Origin: Flavipsychrobacter sp.
GTDB taxonomy: Bacteria; Bacteroidota; Bacteroidia; Chitinophagales; Chitinophagaceae
Assembly (NCBI GenBank): GCA_031292525.1
Contig: JARLGY010000019.1
Span: 282,232-346,231 of the forward strand
Direction: 5' to 3'
Length of the DNA: 64,000 bases
A program made the translations under genes and the position numbers. Shown here in pieces: positions 36,287-45,575 of this stretch. How positions within the stretch are numbered: the first letter of the stretch is position 1; every line of letters starts with the position of its first letter. A model generated the notes under the pieces. The model had not been told where the DNA came from and searched no databases. It saw only the letters and a list, made by a program, of their open reading frames with translations.

Positions 36287-37453
36287 CTATCGTCTCTTAG
36301 ATTTTTCCCAGACGGCGCTTTGTGATTTGGAGATGTAGCGTTTGATGCCTGCTGCTACGGCATAGTTCATCATGCAGAAGTAGTAGGGGATGAAGAATAT
36401 TTTCACTTTTATTTGTTGCCGCTCCATGATCCAACCGAGGAGGGAAAGGGTGTAGAAAAATACCTGGGCAGCAAACAGCAGTTCATATACCAACGCATGG
36501 GTTTGATATGCTATGATGGCGTTGATGATGAAAGCGAGTACCATGAGGAACGGGGTGACCGTCCAACGCAGCACACGGTGGCTGATGTACTGGAAGGTAA
36601 GGGTAAAATTGCGGAAGGGGTTCAGTACTTTTTTTAGACGTACAATGCATTGTATACCGCCTGCAGCTATACGGATCTTACGCTTCAGTTCTTCCTTTAC
36701 ATTGTCTGAACCGGTTTCTGTGGCACAGGCCAGGGGCTCATACACTACACGATAGCCGGCCTCTGCTATCAGTATAGATATCATAAAGTCGTCCAGTATG
36801 GTATCTGGTGGTATGGGTTCGTATAGCGCAGTTCGGTAGCTGATGAGCTCGCCTGCGGCACCTACTATGCTGTATAATTCGGCGTCCCATGTTTTTAGTT
36901 TGCTTTCGTATTTCCAATAGAAGCCCTCCCCTGCTGTTGCATCGGCTACGTCATCGATCTTCACCCTTTTCTCACCGCTTACCGCACCAATTTTGGGGTC
37001 GGCATAGTGGCGACAAAGAAGCAGCAAGGCATCGTGATTCAGGAAAGTATTGGCATCGGTAAGTACTACTATCTCTGACTTCACGTGGCCCATTACACGG
37101 TGTATGGCAGCCAGCTTGCCTTTACGTGCAGCTTCGTGCATGAGTTTTATCTGCGGGTATTGGGCTACTATTTCAGGGGTGCGATCACTGCTACCATCTG
37201 TGACAAATATAATCTCCAGCTTATCGGCAGGATAGGTTAAAGCAAGGGTATCTTTTATTTTGTCGGTTATGCAATCTTCCTCATTATATGCGCTTATGAT
37301 GAGTGAAAGCGTGGGCCAGATGCCTTTATTATCGGGTATCGGTCGATTGCCCTTTACGAGCGCACGGAGCTTTACCAATATGTACAATACAATACCATAA
37401 CCAAAGAAGGTGTAGAAGACGATGAACAGGCTGAGCCAAAAAGTAAATACCAT
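36287..37453 (-). CDS. Membrane-bound family 2 glycosyltransferase (EPS operon, last gene)
   Basis: A 388-residue GT2 enzyme with an N-terminal membrane helix and about three C-terminal ones. The catalytic domain has LSLIISAYNEEDCI, VTDGSSDRT, the DxD-like LTDANTF, and TILDDFMIS in place of the usual ED motif; the RRxRW-like segment reads RKIRIAAGG. This resembles processive or polymer-forming GT2 proteins. It is the last gene of the minus-strand polysaccharide operon, one base after its upstream neighbour. Confidence 0.88.
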   Translation of the reverse strand: MVFTFWLSLFIVFYTFFGYGIVLYILVKLRALVKGNRPIPDNKGIWPTLSLIISAYNEEDCITDKIKDTLALTYPADKLEIIFVTDGSSDRTPEIVAQYPQIKLMHEAARKGKLAAIHRVMGHVKSEIVVLTDANTFLNHDALLLLCRHYADPKIGAVSGEKRVKIDDVADATAGEGFYWKYESKLKTWDAELYSIVGAAGELISYRTALYEPIPPDTILDDFMISILIAEAGYRVVYEPLACATETGSDNVKEELKRKIRIAAGGIQCIVRLKKVLNPFRNFTLTFQYISHRVLRWTVTPFLMVLAFIINAIIAYQTHALVYELLFAAQVFFYTLSLLGWIMERQQIKVKIFFIPYYFCMMNYAVAAGIKRYISKSQSAVWEKSKRR

Positions 37454-37454
37454 A

Positions 37455-38372
37455 TCAGTTTTTTATTTTGAACCCTAAGTGAGTACTGTTTTTTCCATGT
37501 GTTACATTCCACCAGATAGCGCGCAGCAAAACAGGAATAAATGACCACTGCTTTTCCTGAGCATATGCTATGATATTTCGTGTGGCGACAACGCCAATAA
37601 AGTAAGGCCAGAAAACGAGCCTTATGCCGATGCCACAATTGCGACGTATGAACAAGATACGATTGCGGTTCATAAAATACTCCTTCAGCGCACTTCTGCC
37701 CCCGACCGATACCGACTCTTTATGAAATATAAGCGCCTGCATATTCACCCATATTGTGTAGCCTGCTTTTTTAAAACGTTCTACCCAATCCATCTCCTCG
37801 TAGTAGAGGAAGTACACCTCGGGCATCAAGCCGGCTTTTTCCATAGCAGTCCTGCGCACCATCATAGCTGCGCCATGCACATAACCTGTAGGACCAGTAA
37901 GGTTATCGTACTGGCCTTCATCCATTTCCTGGTAGCCTATACACTTGTTGCGACAAGTATAGTAGTCCATAGGTGTAAAGCCAGCATACTGCAACATCTC
38001 GGGCTGATCGAAGTAGCGAATCTTTGGTGATACTATACCTATCTCCGGATGTTCCTCGAGCGTGGCTACCAGTGTTTCAATCAGATCATTGGTTATTTCG
38101 GTATCGTTGTTAATGAGGAAGAGGTAATCGCCGGTAGCTATTTTTAAACCTAAATTATTACCGCCTGCAAAACCCAGATTCACATCGGACCGGATGAATT
38201 TCACGTCCGGGTATTTTTCGATCCATGCGGGTACAGGATTGTCCATACTGCCGTTGTCCACCACTATAACCTCCAGATCCTTCCAAGTGTTTTTGGCGGC
38301 AATAGATGCCAGCAAAGCCTCGGTAAGGTAGCTATGATTAAAGTTTACAGTGACGATGGATACACGGCTCAT
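37455..38372 (-). CDS. Family 2 glycosyltransferase, rhamnosyltransferase-like
   Basis: A 305-residue GT-A enzyme (VSIVTVNFNHSYLTEALL, VVDNGSMDNP, NLGFAGGNNLG, LFLINNDTEI) typical of rhamnosyltransferase-like GT2 proteins. LYYEEMDWVERFKKAG gives the catalytic-base region. It overlaps the upstream GT14-like gene by four bases (ATGA), indicating coupled translation in the polysaccharide operon. The sugar is not determined. Confidence 0.9.
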   Translation of the reverse strand: MSRVSIVTVNFNHSYLTEALLASIAAKNTWKDLEVIVVDNGSMDNPVPAWIEKYPDVKFIRSDVNLGFAGGNNLGLKIATGDYLFLINNDTEITNDLIETLVATLEEHPEIGIVSPKIRYFDQPEMLQYAGFTPMDYYTCRNKCIGYQEMDEGQYDNLTGPTGYVHGAAMMVRRTAMEKAGLMPEVYFLYYEEMDWVERFKKAGYTIWVNMQALIFHKESVSVGGRSALKEYFMNRNRILFIRRNCGIGIRLVFWPYFIGVVATRNIIAYAQEKQWSFIPVLLRAIWWNVTHGKNSTHLGFKIKN

Positions 38373-39226
38373 GCGTTGGCGTTTTGTTTTTTAGCTATTG
38401 TATCATCAATATAATCGAGTATGGCACTGTCTGCTCCAAACTTGCGCGCGAAGAGTTTGCCACTGGACATTAGTTTATCCTTATCGTCCATTGTAAGCAA
38501 TTTGGGACTTGCACCACCGGCACTCCAGTCTATATAGCGCAGGTTATCGTTTACCATGCTTGCTTTAAAATGTGAGTTATGCAAAATGGTCTGGAAGATG
38601 ATCTCATCGGGTGCCCAAGTGAGTTTGAAGAACCGTTCTACATTTTTATTGTCAGCTAAAAATTGCACAATGTAAGCGGCGCATTCAAGAGGTATTGTAA
38701 ACCACTGCGAACGGCCAACAGCCTCCATACCATTGGGCATGTTGCGTTTGGGCAATATTTTATTAATGATCTGCTCTGCACGGTACTTGCCAGCAAAGTT
38801 CATATTAGCAAGGTGGTACCTGGTAACGCGGGGTATAGCCTCGTGCCACTCATTTTGTACTGACAGCGTATGCATGAATGCCATGCCTTTCTTGCCTTCA
38901 AGAAACTTGTGTATGTCTGCAACCGGCACTAATGGATAATCCTGACCGCTGAGCAGGTTCACAAAATCATAGGCAATACCACTTGCAGCTATTTCAGCAA
39001 AGCCGTTTATTGTGGCTTGCACTATACTATAACCGCCCCAGTACACCTTTTCTCGCTTTTGTACAAAATGTACATTGGGCAGCTCTTTAAGAGAAAGAAA
39101 CGGAGCTATATCTGCCTTCAGATCGAGATGGATGTAGAAAGAAGCATCAGGATGCACCAAATGCCCTATCAACCGCTGCAGCTGGGCGGGGTTGGCATGA
39201 CATAGTATGAGGTGCGCTATCTTCAT
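38369..39226 (-). CDS. GT14-family (core-2/I-branching type) glycosyltransferase
   Basis: A 285-residue protein with the features of the Branch family: MKIAHLILCHANPAQLQRLI at the start, FYIHLDLKA, WGGYSIVQATI, LLSGQDYPL and WAPDEIIFQT. Eukaryotic relatives are beta-1,6-N-acetylglucosaminyltransferases; bacterial ones are found in capsule and exopolysaccharide clusters. It would add a side-chain or branch sugar in the cytoplasm. It starts one base downstream of the flippase stop codon. Confidence 0.88.
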   Translation of the reverse strand: MKIAHLILCHANPAQLQRLIGHLVHPDASFYIHLDLKADIAPFLSLKELPNVHFVQKREKVYWGGYSIVQATINGFAEIAASGIAYDFVNLLSGQDYPLVPVADIHKFLEGKKGMAFMHTLSVQNEWHEAIPRVTRYHLANMNFAGKYRAEQIINKILPKRNMPNGMEAVGRSQWFTIPLECAAYIVQFLADNKNVERFFKLTWAPDEIIFQTILHNSHFKASMVNDNLRYIDWSAGGASPKLLTMDDKDKLMSSGKLFARKFGADSAILDYIDDTIAKKQNANA

Positions 39227-40576
39227 CTAGGGTACCAGTTTCTTTTTATTGGTGTATTGTTGCAATAATAATCTCACCTCAGTATAACCGGTTTTAAATA
39301 TGCCACCAATGCTGAAATCAAGATATTTTCTGAGACGATAGTAGCCATACCCCACCCCTACGAGGAAAGGCAAAAGGGTTGCAAGCGCCACACCATCTAC
39401 ATTGTGGAATATTAATATACCTGAAAAGTCGCCAATGATGTTAGCTGCCAGCATGAGTAATACCTTGATGAAGTTTGCCTTGGGCTGATGCACAATATCG
39501 AGCGATACCCCAATGAACCTATCTATGGGGTAAAACATAGCAAAGGTGAGGAAGATACGAAGAGCGGTGGCCGCCAGCATACCTTCGTGAGTGCCTATAT
39601 ACTTAGATCCGCTCAATATACCGACCGCCATAGGAGCCAGCGCTATGCCTACCAACGAAACGGGTATGAGGGCCATAGTAAGCATACCTGCATATTTCTG
39701 CATGATGATACCCACATCTTTTATCCTGTTTTGGTTAAACGCAGCAGACATCTCTGGCATACCTGTAGCCAGGAAACTGGTTAGGGGTATCTCTATAATA
39801 GCCATCAGCCTCATAGGAATGCTGTACACAGCCAAGGCTGCCGGCCCCAGCATAAAGGTGATGATGAAACTATCTGAACTACGTAACAGATTAGTACTAA
39901 TGGAAGTGCCCACACTGTACTTACCAAAATGATATACCTCCAGGATACTAGCTTTTGACCTGCTGAACAATGTGCGAAACCTTGTCCACCGGGCGGCGAA
40001 ACAAACTATGCTTGTGATGACACACCCTGCCAGGTTTGCCATCAATACAGTCTGCAGATTGATATGCCCGGTGAAGATGAGGATGACGATAAACAATATA
40101 ATAGAACCCTGGTTGAGGACACGCTGGATGAGCAACTTACCAAACTGCTGATCGGCCCCCATTATCCATGAAGCGATACTTAGAGGGAGTGTAAACAAAA
40201 AAGTGATACCAAACCATTTTATGCAGACAGCGATAGCCTCATTGTGTATAAAGCCCAGAAGGAAAAAAGCAAGGATATTTATAGCTATGAGCACGCTTGT
40301 AATGACAATACCCAGGTACCACACAGAGCCTATAACCTCCTTAGCCCGTTGGCCTTCTGTGCCGGCATAAAACTTAATAAGCGCCGTTGACAAAAAGCCA
40401 GTCCTAAAAGTATCTATCAAACCGAAAACCGTGAGGAAGAATACCCAACAGCCCATGTCGGCCAACGATAGGTGCCGATACAACAAGCCTGCCTGAACCA
40501 CACCTACGACCGCCATGGAGCCAGTGCCCAATAGCGATAAAAAATGCCTGTTCCTGAATTTATCTAAAAAGCTCAC
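39227..40576 (-). CDS. Oligosaccharide flippase, Wzx-like
   Basis: A 449-residue membrane protein with 12 or more hydrophobic spans and the MATE/polysaccharide-transport style (LLGTGSMAVVGVVQAGLLYR at the start, then GKYSVGTSISTNLLRSSDSF in the middle). Start codon is GTG; no ATG is available nearby. Wzx proteins flip undecaprenyl-linked repeat units across the inner membrane. It sits between the GT8 and GT14 genes of the operon. Confidence 0.88.
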   Translation of the reverse strand: MSFLDKFRNRHFLSLLGTGSMAVVGVVQAGLLYRHLSLADMGCWVFFLTVFGLIDTFRTGFLSTALIKFYAGTEGQRAKEVIGSVWYLGIVITSVLIAINILAFFLLGFIHNEAIAVCIKWFGITFLFTLPLSIASWIMGADQQFGKLLIQRVLNQGSIILFIVILIFTGHINLQTVLMANLAGCVITSIVCFAARWTRFRTLFSRSKASILEVYHFGKYSVGTSISTNLLRSSDSFIITFMLGPAALAVYSIPMRLMAIIEIPLTSFLATGMPEMSAAFNQNRIKDVGIIMQKYAGMLTMALIPVSLVGIALAPMAVGILSGSKYIGTHEGMLAATALRIFLTFAMFYPIDRFIGVSLDIVHQPKANFIKVLLMLAANIIGDFSGILIFHNVDGVALATLLPFLVGVGYGYYRLRKYLDFSIGGIFKTGYTEVRLLLQQYTNKKKLVP

Positions 40577-40612
40577 TGGGATATAATGGTTGTAATGCAG
40601 TTATTGTATTGC

Positions 40613-41497
40613 CTAAAATTTGAGCTTCACCTTAGCGAGTATGTTTTTTATCTTCTTAATATATCGAGCAGATTCACCGATAGGTTTAGCGTTCTTCCAG
40701 GCAGACATCTTCAGATACTTGTAAAACAACTCCTGGTATCCCGCATTGTAATTGTAAGATTTATAAATGGGCTTACGCTGCACAAAATGTATCAGGTAGG
40801 GCAGTTCAGCATCAATAGTAGAAAAATGATTCCAGCGACTGTCTATCTCTTTCCATTTATTTGCAAAAATGATATTAAGCCCATACTGATCGGGATAGTT
40901 TACATACTTAATGTTATCGTGAATACACTGCAATACTTTGGCTGCAACGTTGTCTGCACGCCACTTGGGTATATTCAGCAACATCATGCCAGTATTGAAG
41001 TATTTGGTATTGCCTGGGAAACCGAGTTCTTTGTAATTGAAGATACCACCCCATTCATTATCGTACTGCTGCACGCGGGGATCCATAACTGCACCAATGT
41101 AATTATCGCCAATTGGTGTATCCCAGAGTTCTGTAATATCGCGCAGTACTATCATATCTGCATCGAGGTACAGTACCTTTTCTACATTCTGCGGTACAAA
41201 GTCTGGGATGAACAAACGCGAATAAACATTGAGCGGGAAACTACTGTGATCGGCGGGCAACTTGGTGCCGGGAGGTATCACCTCGCTTACACTTTTCCAA
41301 TGCACAGTAGTTATTGCTGGATCAACCGATGCTTCCAGTTTCTTTTTATTACGGCTGGTCACATTTTCCTCTACTACCCAAAGATCCACACGGGTGTGGG
41401 TATTCAGGTTTTGCTCTATAGATTTGATAAGAGCACCCAACAAGATAAAATAATGATCATCGCTTACTACTACAACCGTTATCGTATTGGTTCTCAT
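40613..41497 (-). CDS. Family 8 glycosyltransferase
   Basis: A 294-residue GT8 protein: the N-terminal strand is ITVVVVSDDHYFILLGALIKSI, the metal-binding motif is DAD in VLYLDADMIVL, and FNTGMMLLNIPKWR and DQYGLNIIFANKW follow. GT8 enzymes are retaining transferases of glucose or galactose in lipopolysaccharide and exopolysaccharide. Part of the polysaccharide operon, 14 bases from the GT4-like gene. Confidence 0.92.
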   Translation of the reverse strand: MRTNTITVVVVSDDHYFILLGALIKSIEQNLNTHTRVDLWVVEENVTSRNKKKLEASVDPAITTVHWKSVSEVIPPGTKLPADHSSFPLNVYSRLFIPDFVPQNVEKVLYLDADMIVLRDITELWDTPIGDNYIGAVMDPRVQQYDNEWGGIFNYKELGFPGNTKYFNTGMMLLNIPKWRADNVAAKVLQCIHDNIKYVNYPDQYGLNIIFANKWKEIDSRWNHFSTIDAELPYLIHFVQRKPIYKSYNYNAGYQELFYKYLKMSAWKNAKPIGESARYIKKIKNILAKVKLKF

Positions 41498-41510
41498 AAT
41501 CCTTTATATT

Positions 41511-42737
41511 TTACATAGCTGCTGCCCTGTTACCGGCTGCAGCATTTATGGCCTTATATATCTCTCCTGCATTGTTTTCCCAGGTATGAGATGCTGCAAA
41601 AGCAATACGTTGTTCTTGCAGCTGCTGTGTGTCTTCTACCAGGGCTTTATTTATCAACTCAAGATAATCATCTTTAGTTACAGCAAGGTATGTATGAGCC
41701 GAAAAAATACTCATAGCTTCTGTTGCTGTGGCAACTACCGGCTTTCCCATTGCCAGGTATTCATCTATCTTACGGGGGTAGTTGCCTATGGTTACGGGGT
41801 TTACTAGTTGCGGGTTCAGGCATACATCAAATGCATTGATGTATTTAGGCAGTTCATCCGGTTTCTTGCCACCCAAAAAGTATATATTCTTTATACTATG
41901 CAGGCGGCTTGCTTTAAACTCTTCATCTTCGGGGCCAACCAGCACTATGCTCCATTGCGGGCGTTGTTCTGCTATATAGGCAAGCAACTCTATATCAAGC
42001 CGTATGCTCTGCAGCGCCCCGACATAACCAATTACGGGGCGAGGAATGCCTTTAATATCGGCAGGCAGGCTTTTATCTTTAAGTCCTGTAAATGCTTCCA
42101 GTTCGCACCCCTGGCCTACGTAGTAAGATTGTGGATTGTACTGGCGACAATAAGAAGCCAGATAAGGAGAATTGGCCACACAAACATCACTCTTGGCTAT
42201 AAGTTGTGGCTCGAGCCCTACTCCATGATGTTTCCAGTAATCTACCGCTACCATGTTATCTCGGGAGTAATAGACACTTACTGCCGGTTTCAAAAAATCT
42301 TTCAGATAGAAAGACCTGAACATATCATTATCGTTAAACAAGATAATGTTGTGAAACCCCAGTTGCATTATTGCCTGCTGTATAGGGCTTGCAAACCGCT
42401 TATTATTTATCTTATTGAATACGGAAAACAACCCATGACTTTTGATCCAGTTTATGGATTCAATCATCTGATCGGGATAGAGATTCCACAAATTATCTTG
42501 TATAGATACTAACCCTTTTTCTTTATGCTGAATGACTGCAATTCTTTTTTTCACTTTTGGATCACCCTTTTTCTTCATCATTGTGATGCGGTCCAACGGT
42601 GAATTTACATACAGCACTCGGTTGTGTTTACTAAACTCGAGCGCCAGGTTCTTGCAATTGCTACCTATCTCCACATCCCACGGTTGCTGGCCCACAATTA
42701 CAATGTCGCGCCCTTGTATCATAGCATTATTGCCCAT
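41511..42737 (-). CDS. GT4-like glycosyltransferase (GT-B fold)
   Basis: The start is uncertain: ATG codons at 42764, 42737 and 42722 are all in frame. 42737 is chosen as it gives an 11-base overlap with the polymerase gene. The protein of about 408 residues begins with a GT-B nucleotide-fold pattern (DIVIVGQQPWDVEIGSNCKNLA) and has the donor-side features VIGYVGALQSIRLD, IYFLGGKKPDELPKYI and PRKIDEYLAMGKPVVATATE. It belongs to the glycosyltransferase family 1/4 group. The product transfers a sugar during repeat-unit assembly. Confidence 0.88.
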   Translation of the reverse strand: MGNNAMIQGRDIVIVGQQPWDVEIGSNCKNLALEFSKHNRVLYVNSPLDRITMMKKKGDPKVKKRIAVIQHKEKGLVSIQDNLWNLYPDQMIESINWIKSHGLFSVFNKINNKRFASPIQQAIMQLGFHNIILFNDNDMFRSFYLKDFLKPAVSVYYSRDNMVAVDYWKHHGVGLEPQLIAKSDVCVANSPYLASYCRQYNPQSYYVGQGCELEAFTGLKDKSLPADIKGIPRPVIGYVGALQSIRLDIELLAYIAEQRPQWSIVLVGPEDEEFKASRLHSIKNIYFLGGKKPDELPKYINAFDVCLNPQLVNPVTIGNYPRKIDEYLAMGKPVVATATEAMSIFSAHTYLAVTKDDYLELINKALVEDTQQLQEQRIAFAASHTWENNAGEIYKAINAAAGNRAAAM

Positions 42738-44235
42738 GTTGTAGTTGTTGGTTTTGCTGGTCATCAATTCGTTTAATAACAACTATAAGTGCCGTAACGA
42801 GGTAAAAATATACGTTTGACGGGAATTGTACCAATGCCTCCTGGGGGTAGTTGCCAATGTTAAAGGCAAAAACAATAAGCACCATAGCCAAGCAAAACGA
42901 TTTTAGCTGAGGATCTTTGATACTATAGTAGTTATTAATGCCTACCCTAAGTATGGTAAACATGAGCATACAAAATAAGAAAAGCCCTATAGACCCAAGT
43001 TCTACTGCTACCCTTACATACCCACTATCGGGCGGAAAACTGGCCAGGAATGAATATGGCGCAAATCGCTGCCCCCATTCGCCTGTGGCGCCGAGTCCGC
43101 CACCAAGAGGATGACTCCATATATAAGGTTGTATGCGTTTTTGGTTTATTTTACGCACATTGAATGATGCATCGTTAGACGGCTTAAATGCCGACTGGAA
43201 GCGACCTAACGTTTGGTTGCCTGTAGGCATAAATATAAGTGCTGCCATAAGACCTGCACCTATAAGAAGTATAACGAGTACTTTCTTATTGTACTTCAAT
43301 ATAGCCAACAGCAGCAGGCAAACCGGCGGCAGCACATCGGCACCACGGGTACCCGAATACAACATATTGAGCAGGAAAAACGCAATGAGAAAATAAAGCA
43401 CCAATTTTTTCTTCAATGACAATGGGCCAGTAAGCAGACCTACACAAAGCATACTACTCACCACCATAGTATAAGAGAACACCACCGGATCTGAAAAGAT
43501 AGAGAACTTGCGCCAGACACCACCTATAAACAGCAACAAGGCAATATTAGGATCAGAGTGAAGGTATGCCTCCTCGAAAGGAAAAAACCCAAAATGCTCC
43601 TGTTTAAATGCATATGCCGCACCAAAAAAAGCCAGCCCCAGCCACAATTTGATGATGAGTTTTACATATGCCTTAGTACGAATGTTATACACAAAAATGA
43701 AGTACATAAACATGACCACCGCAACAGACCGTACCGTATATACCCATGCTAATCGCGACTCCGCTGTAGGATTTGCAAACTCCAACAGGTTGTAACTGAT
43801 CCATACCAATATCCAAATACTTATAGGGCCCTTAAATATTTTCCAATCAGGCTTTTGCTTTTGTCTTATGAGCAGCCCCAGTATAAAGAGGCCCTCCATA
43901 CCATCCATTAATGTACCTAAAGGAAAATTGACACCCAATCGCAAAAACCACATAATGAGGTATGCCATTGTAAGGTAGATGATCATACCTACCCGCGGAT
44001 ACATTACTATTGTGTAAACAGCGGGGAGGGCAAGAACGACTATCATGCACAGCACACCAAAAACCAACCCTAGCTTTGCTATGCCCAGGCCTACCAGTAG
44101 AAACAAAACGGTTAATGCAGTGATGCCGACAGGGTTGTTGAGCTTTTCTATCAGTACAAGCTGACGCAGGTTTGCGAGTAGTTTTTTCCTCCAGCCCTCT
44201 TCATTGCGCTTTATTGGTATAATGATGTTATCCAT
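42727..44235 (-). CDS. O-antigen ligase/polymerase-like membrane protein (Wzy-like)
   Basis: A 502-residue protein with 11 or more hydrophobic spans and one large loop near the C-terminus (IQPYIWSHPLGGGLGATGEWG... PDSGYVRVAVELGSIG), the typical pattern of the Wzy_C/O-antigen ligase family. In this operon it most likely polymerises the repeat units in the periplasm. Its ATG overlaps the stop of the small upstream ORF as TAATG, so translation is coupled. Confidence 0.88.
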   Translation of the reverse strand: MDNIIIPIKRNEEGWRKKLLANLRQLVLIEKLNNPVGITALTVLFLLVGLGIAKLGLVFGVLCMIVVLALPAVYTIVMYPRVGMIIYLTMAYLIMWFLRLGVNFPLGTLMDGMEGLFILGLLIRQKQKPDWKIFKGPISIWILVWISYNLLEFANPTAESRLAWVYTVRSVAVVMFMYFIFVYNIRTKAYVKLIIKLWLGLAFFGAAYAFKQEHFGFFPFEEAYLHSDPNIALLLFIGGVWRKFSIFSDPVVFSYTMVVSSMLCVGLLTGPLSLKKKLVLYFLIAFFLLNMLYSGTRGADVLPPVCLLLLAILKYNKKVLVILLIGAGLMAALIFMPTGNQTLGRFQSAFKPSNDASFNVRKINQKRIQPYIWSHPLGGGLGATGEWGQRFAPYSFLASFPPDSGYVRVAVELGSIGLFLFCMLMFTILRVGINNYYSIKDPQLKSFCLAMVLIVFAFNIGNYPQEALVQFPSNVYFYLVTALIVVIKRIDDQQNQQLQHGQ

Positions 44236-44375
44236 TACAAAAAAAGCAGCTTGATGAAAAAATAGAAAACACCTAAGAATACAAAACCAATAGCCACCTT
44301 ACGAGTCAGTTCCTCGATCCGTGCTTTTTTTTCTGCCGGAGTTTCTTTTGCTCTAATTGAAGGTTCTACTCTCAT
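44235..44375 (-). CDS. 46-residue single-span membrane peptide in the EPS operon
   Basis: A short frame from ATG 44375 to a TAA that overlaps the polymerase start (TAATG). The peptide begins MRVEPSIRAKETPAEKKARI, is strongly charged for 27 residues, and then has one hydrophobic helix (VAIGFVFLGVFYFFIKLLFL) that reaches the C-terminus. It fills exactly the 152-base gap between two glycan genes and is coupled to the next gene, which supports it being real. Role unknown; small membrane proteins of this shape often stabilise larger complexes. Confidence 0.65.
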   Translation of the reverse strand: MRVEPSIRAKETPAEKKARIEELTRKVAIGFVFLGVFYFFIKLLFL

Positions 44376-44387
44376 ACAACGCCCCTT

Positions 44388-45575
44388 CTATTTTACATCA
44401 TTGATGGAACTATCGTGATAGTGCTGGGTAGCAACCGATACCTTATTGGCCTTCTTTACCTTGAGTAAGGAAAGCAGTTGGTAGAAAATAAACTTAGGGC
44501 TGCTTATCAACGATCTTACAATACGCTTATCGGGCTTTGCATGCACAATGGCTATTGCAAACCCCACTGCAAAGCAAAGAAATGCTGCAAGCCATATGAT
44601 AACACCAGTAGCACTAATAAAAATATTGGCTATCATAAATATTGCCGACAGAATGAGAAACATAAACAATGGCGGCCGCAATAAGGTGAGCCCGAACAAG
44701 AACCGGTTACGATCGAACCGGGTGATGCCTGCGCCACACATGGAAAAGCCAAACTTAAAATACCGGAACCAGGTATTGATCCAGCGTGCCCGCTGATTCA
44801 CCAATTGGTCGGACCTGGAGGTTTTTTCATCGTACACTTCTGCCTTTTCTGTAAATGCAATGCGATTACCACGACTCACTATTCCCCGTTGCAATACTTT
44901 GTCAAATCCGGCACCTGATATATCCAGATGCTCCAGACACTCCCTATACAGCGCAGTGGTAAATGCCATGCCTGAGCCAGCAAGAGTAGCTGAAGAACCA
45001 ATACCAAACAGCACCACGCCATCGTAAAAATGATAATAAATATCACGAGCCGCATCTATGCAGGCATAAGTTGTATCCAGATTCTTAGCCTTGCGCAATC
45101 CCTGCACAGCTATGTAGCCCTTATTAAATTCAGTATTTAGTTCATTCAGATACTCGGGCGCTACCAGATTATCTGAATCTATGATGGTTAGCCGTTCATG
45201 CGGCCGCTGAAAATGATTAATGGCATAGAAATGAGAACGCGTATTGCTGGCCAAGGTTTGCGGCGGACGCAATACTACCACGCGCGCATCTTCAAATACC
45301 AATGAGGTAACATCGCACTTATCGGCTACTATATAAACGACGTAATTGGTATAATTGAGTTTCAGTATAGAATCTACAACAGCTTTTATTGTATCCGTCT
45401 GCTCATAAGCGGTAACAATAATGGCATAGTCGGCTTCAGTATAGCCCCGTAAAGCGGTGGGCTTCCCGCCGCTACGCAAGGAATAAAACAGGTATAGAAC
45501 TAATGGCAAAACAAGATTATATCCTATCAATACCTGTATTGCTATCCAAATGACCTCTAAGGCTGAAACGACCAT
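44388..45575 (-). CDS. Membrane-anchored family 2 glycosyltransferase
   Basis: A 395-residue GT2 protein with one N-terminal and two or three C-terminal membrane helices (LRPPLFMFLILSAIFMIANIF region). The catalytic domain has YAIIVTAYEQTDTI, LTIIDSDNLVAPEYLNE (DxD) and the QRxRW-type motif NQRARWINTWFRY, typical of polymer-type GT2 enzymes. Its start overlaps the stop of the Wzc-like gene as TAATG. It may act on the inner face of the membrane in assembling the polysaccharide. Confidence 0.9.
   Translation of the reverse strand: MVVSALEVIWIAIQVLIGYNLVLPLVLYLFYSLRSGGKPTALRGYTEADYAIIVTAYEQTDTIKAVVDSILKLNYTNYVVYIVADKCDVTSLVFEDARVVVLRPPQTLASNTRSHFYAINHFQRPHERLTIIDSDNLVAPEYLNELNTEFNKGYIAVQGLRKAKNLDTTYACIDAARDIYYHFYDGVVLFGIGSSATLAGSGMAFTTALYRECLEHLDISGAGFDKVLQRGIVSRGNRIAFTEKAEVYDEKTSRSDQLVNQRARWINTWFRYFKFGFSMCGAGITRFDRNRFLFGLTLLRPPLFMFLILSAIFMIANIFISATGVIIWLAAFLCFAVGFAIAIVHAKPDKRIVRSLISSPKFIFYQLLSLLKVKKANKVSVATQHYHDSSINDVK

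Noticed and set aside
40586..41518. Open frame of 310 codons on the plus strand
   Set aside because: It lies antisense to the well-supported GT8 gene and has no family features; it is open only because of the codon pattern of the real gene.
41808..42512. Open frame of 234 codons on the plus strand
   Set aside because: Antisense to the GT4-like gene, low-quality composition and no motifs.
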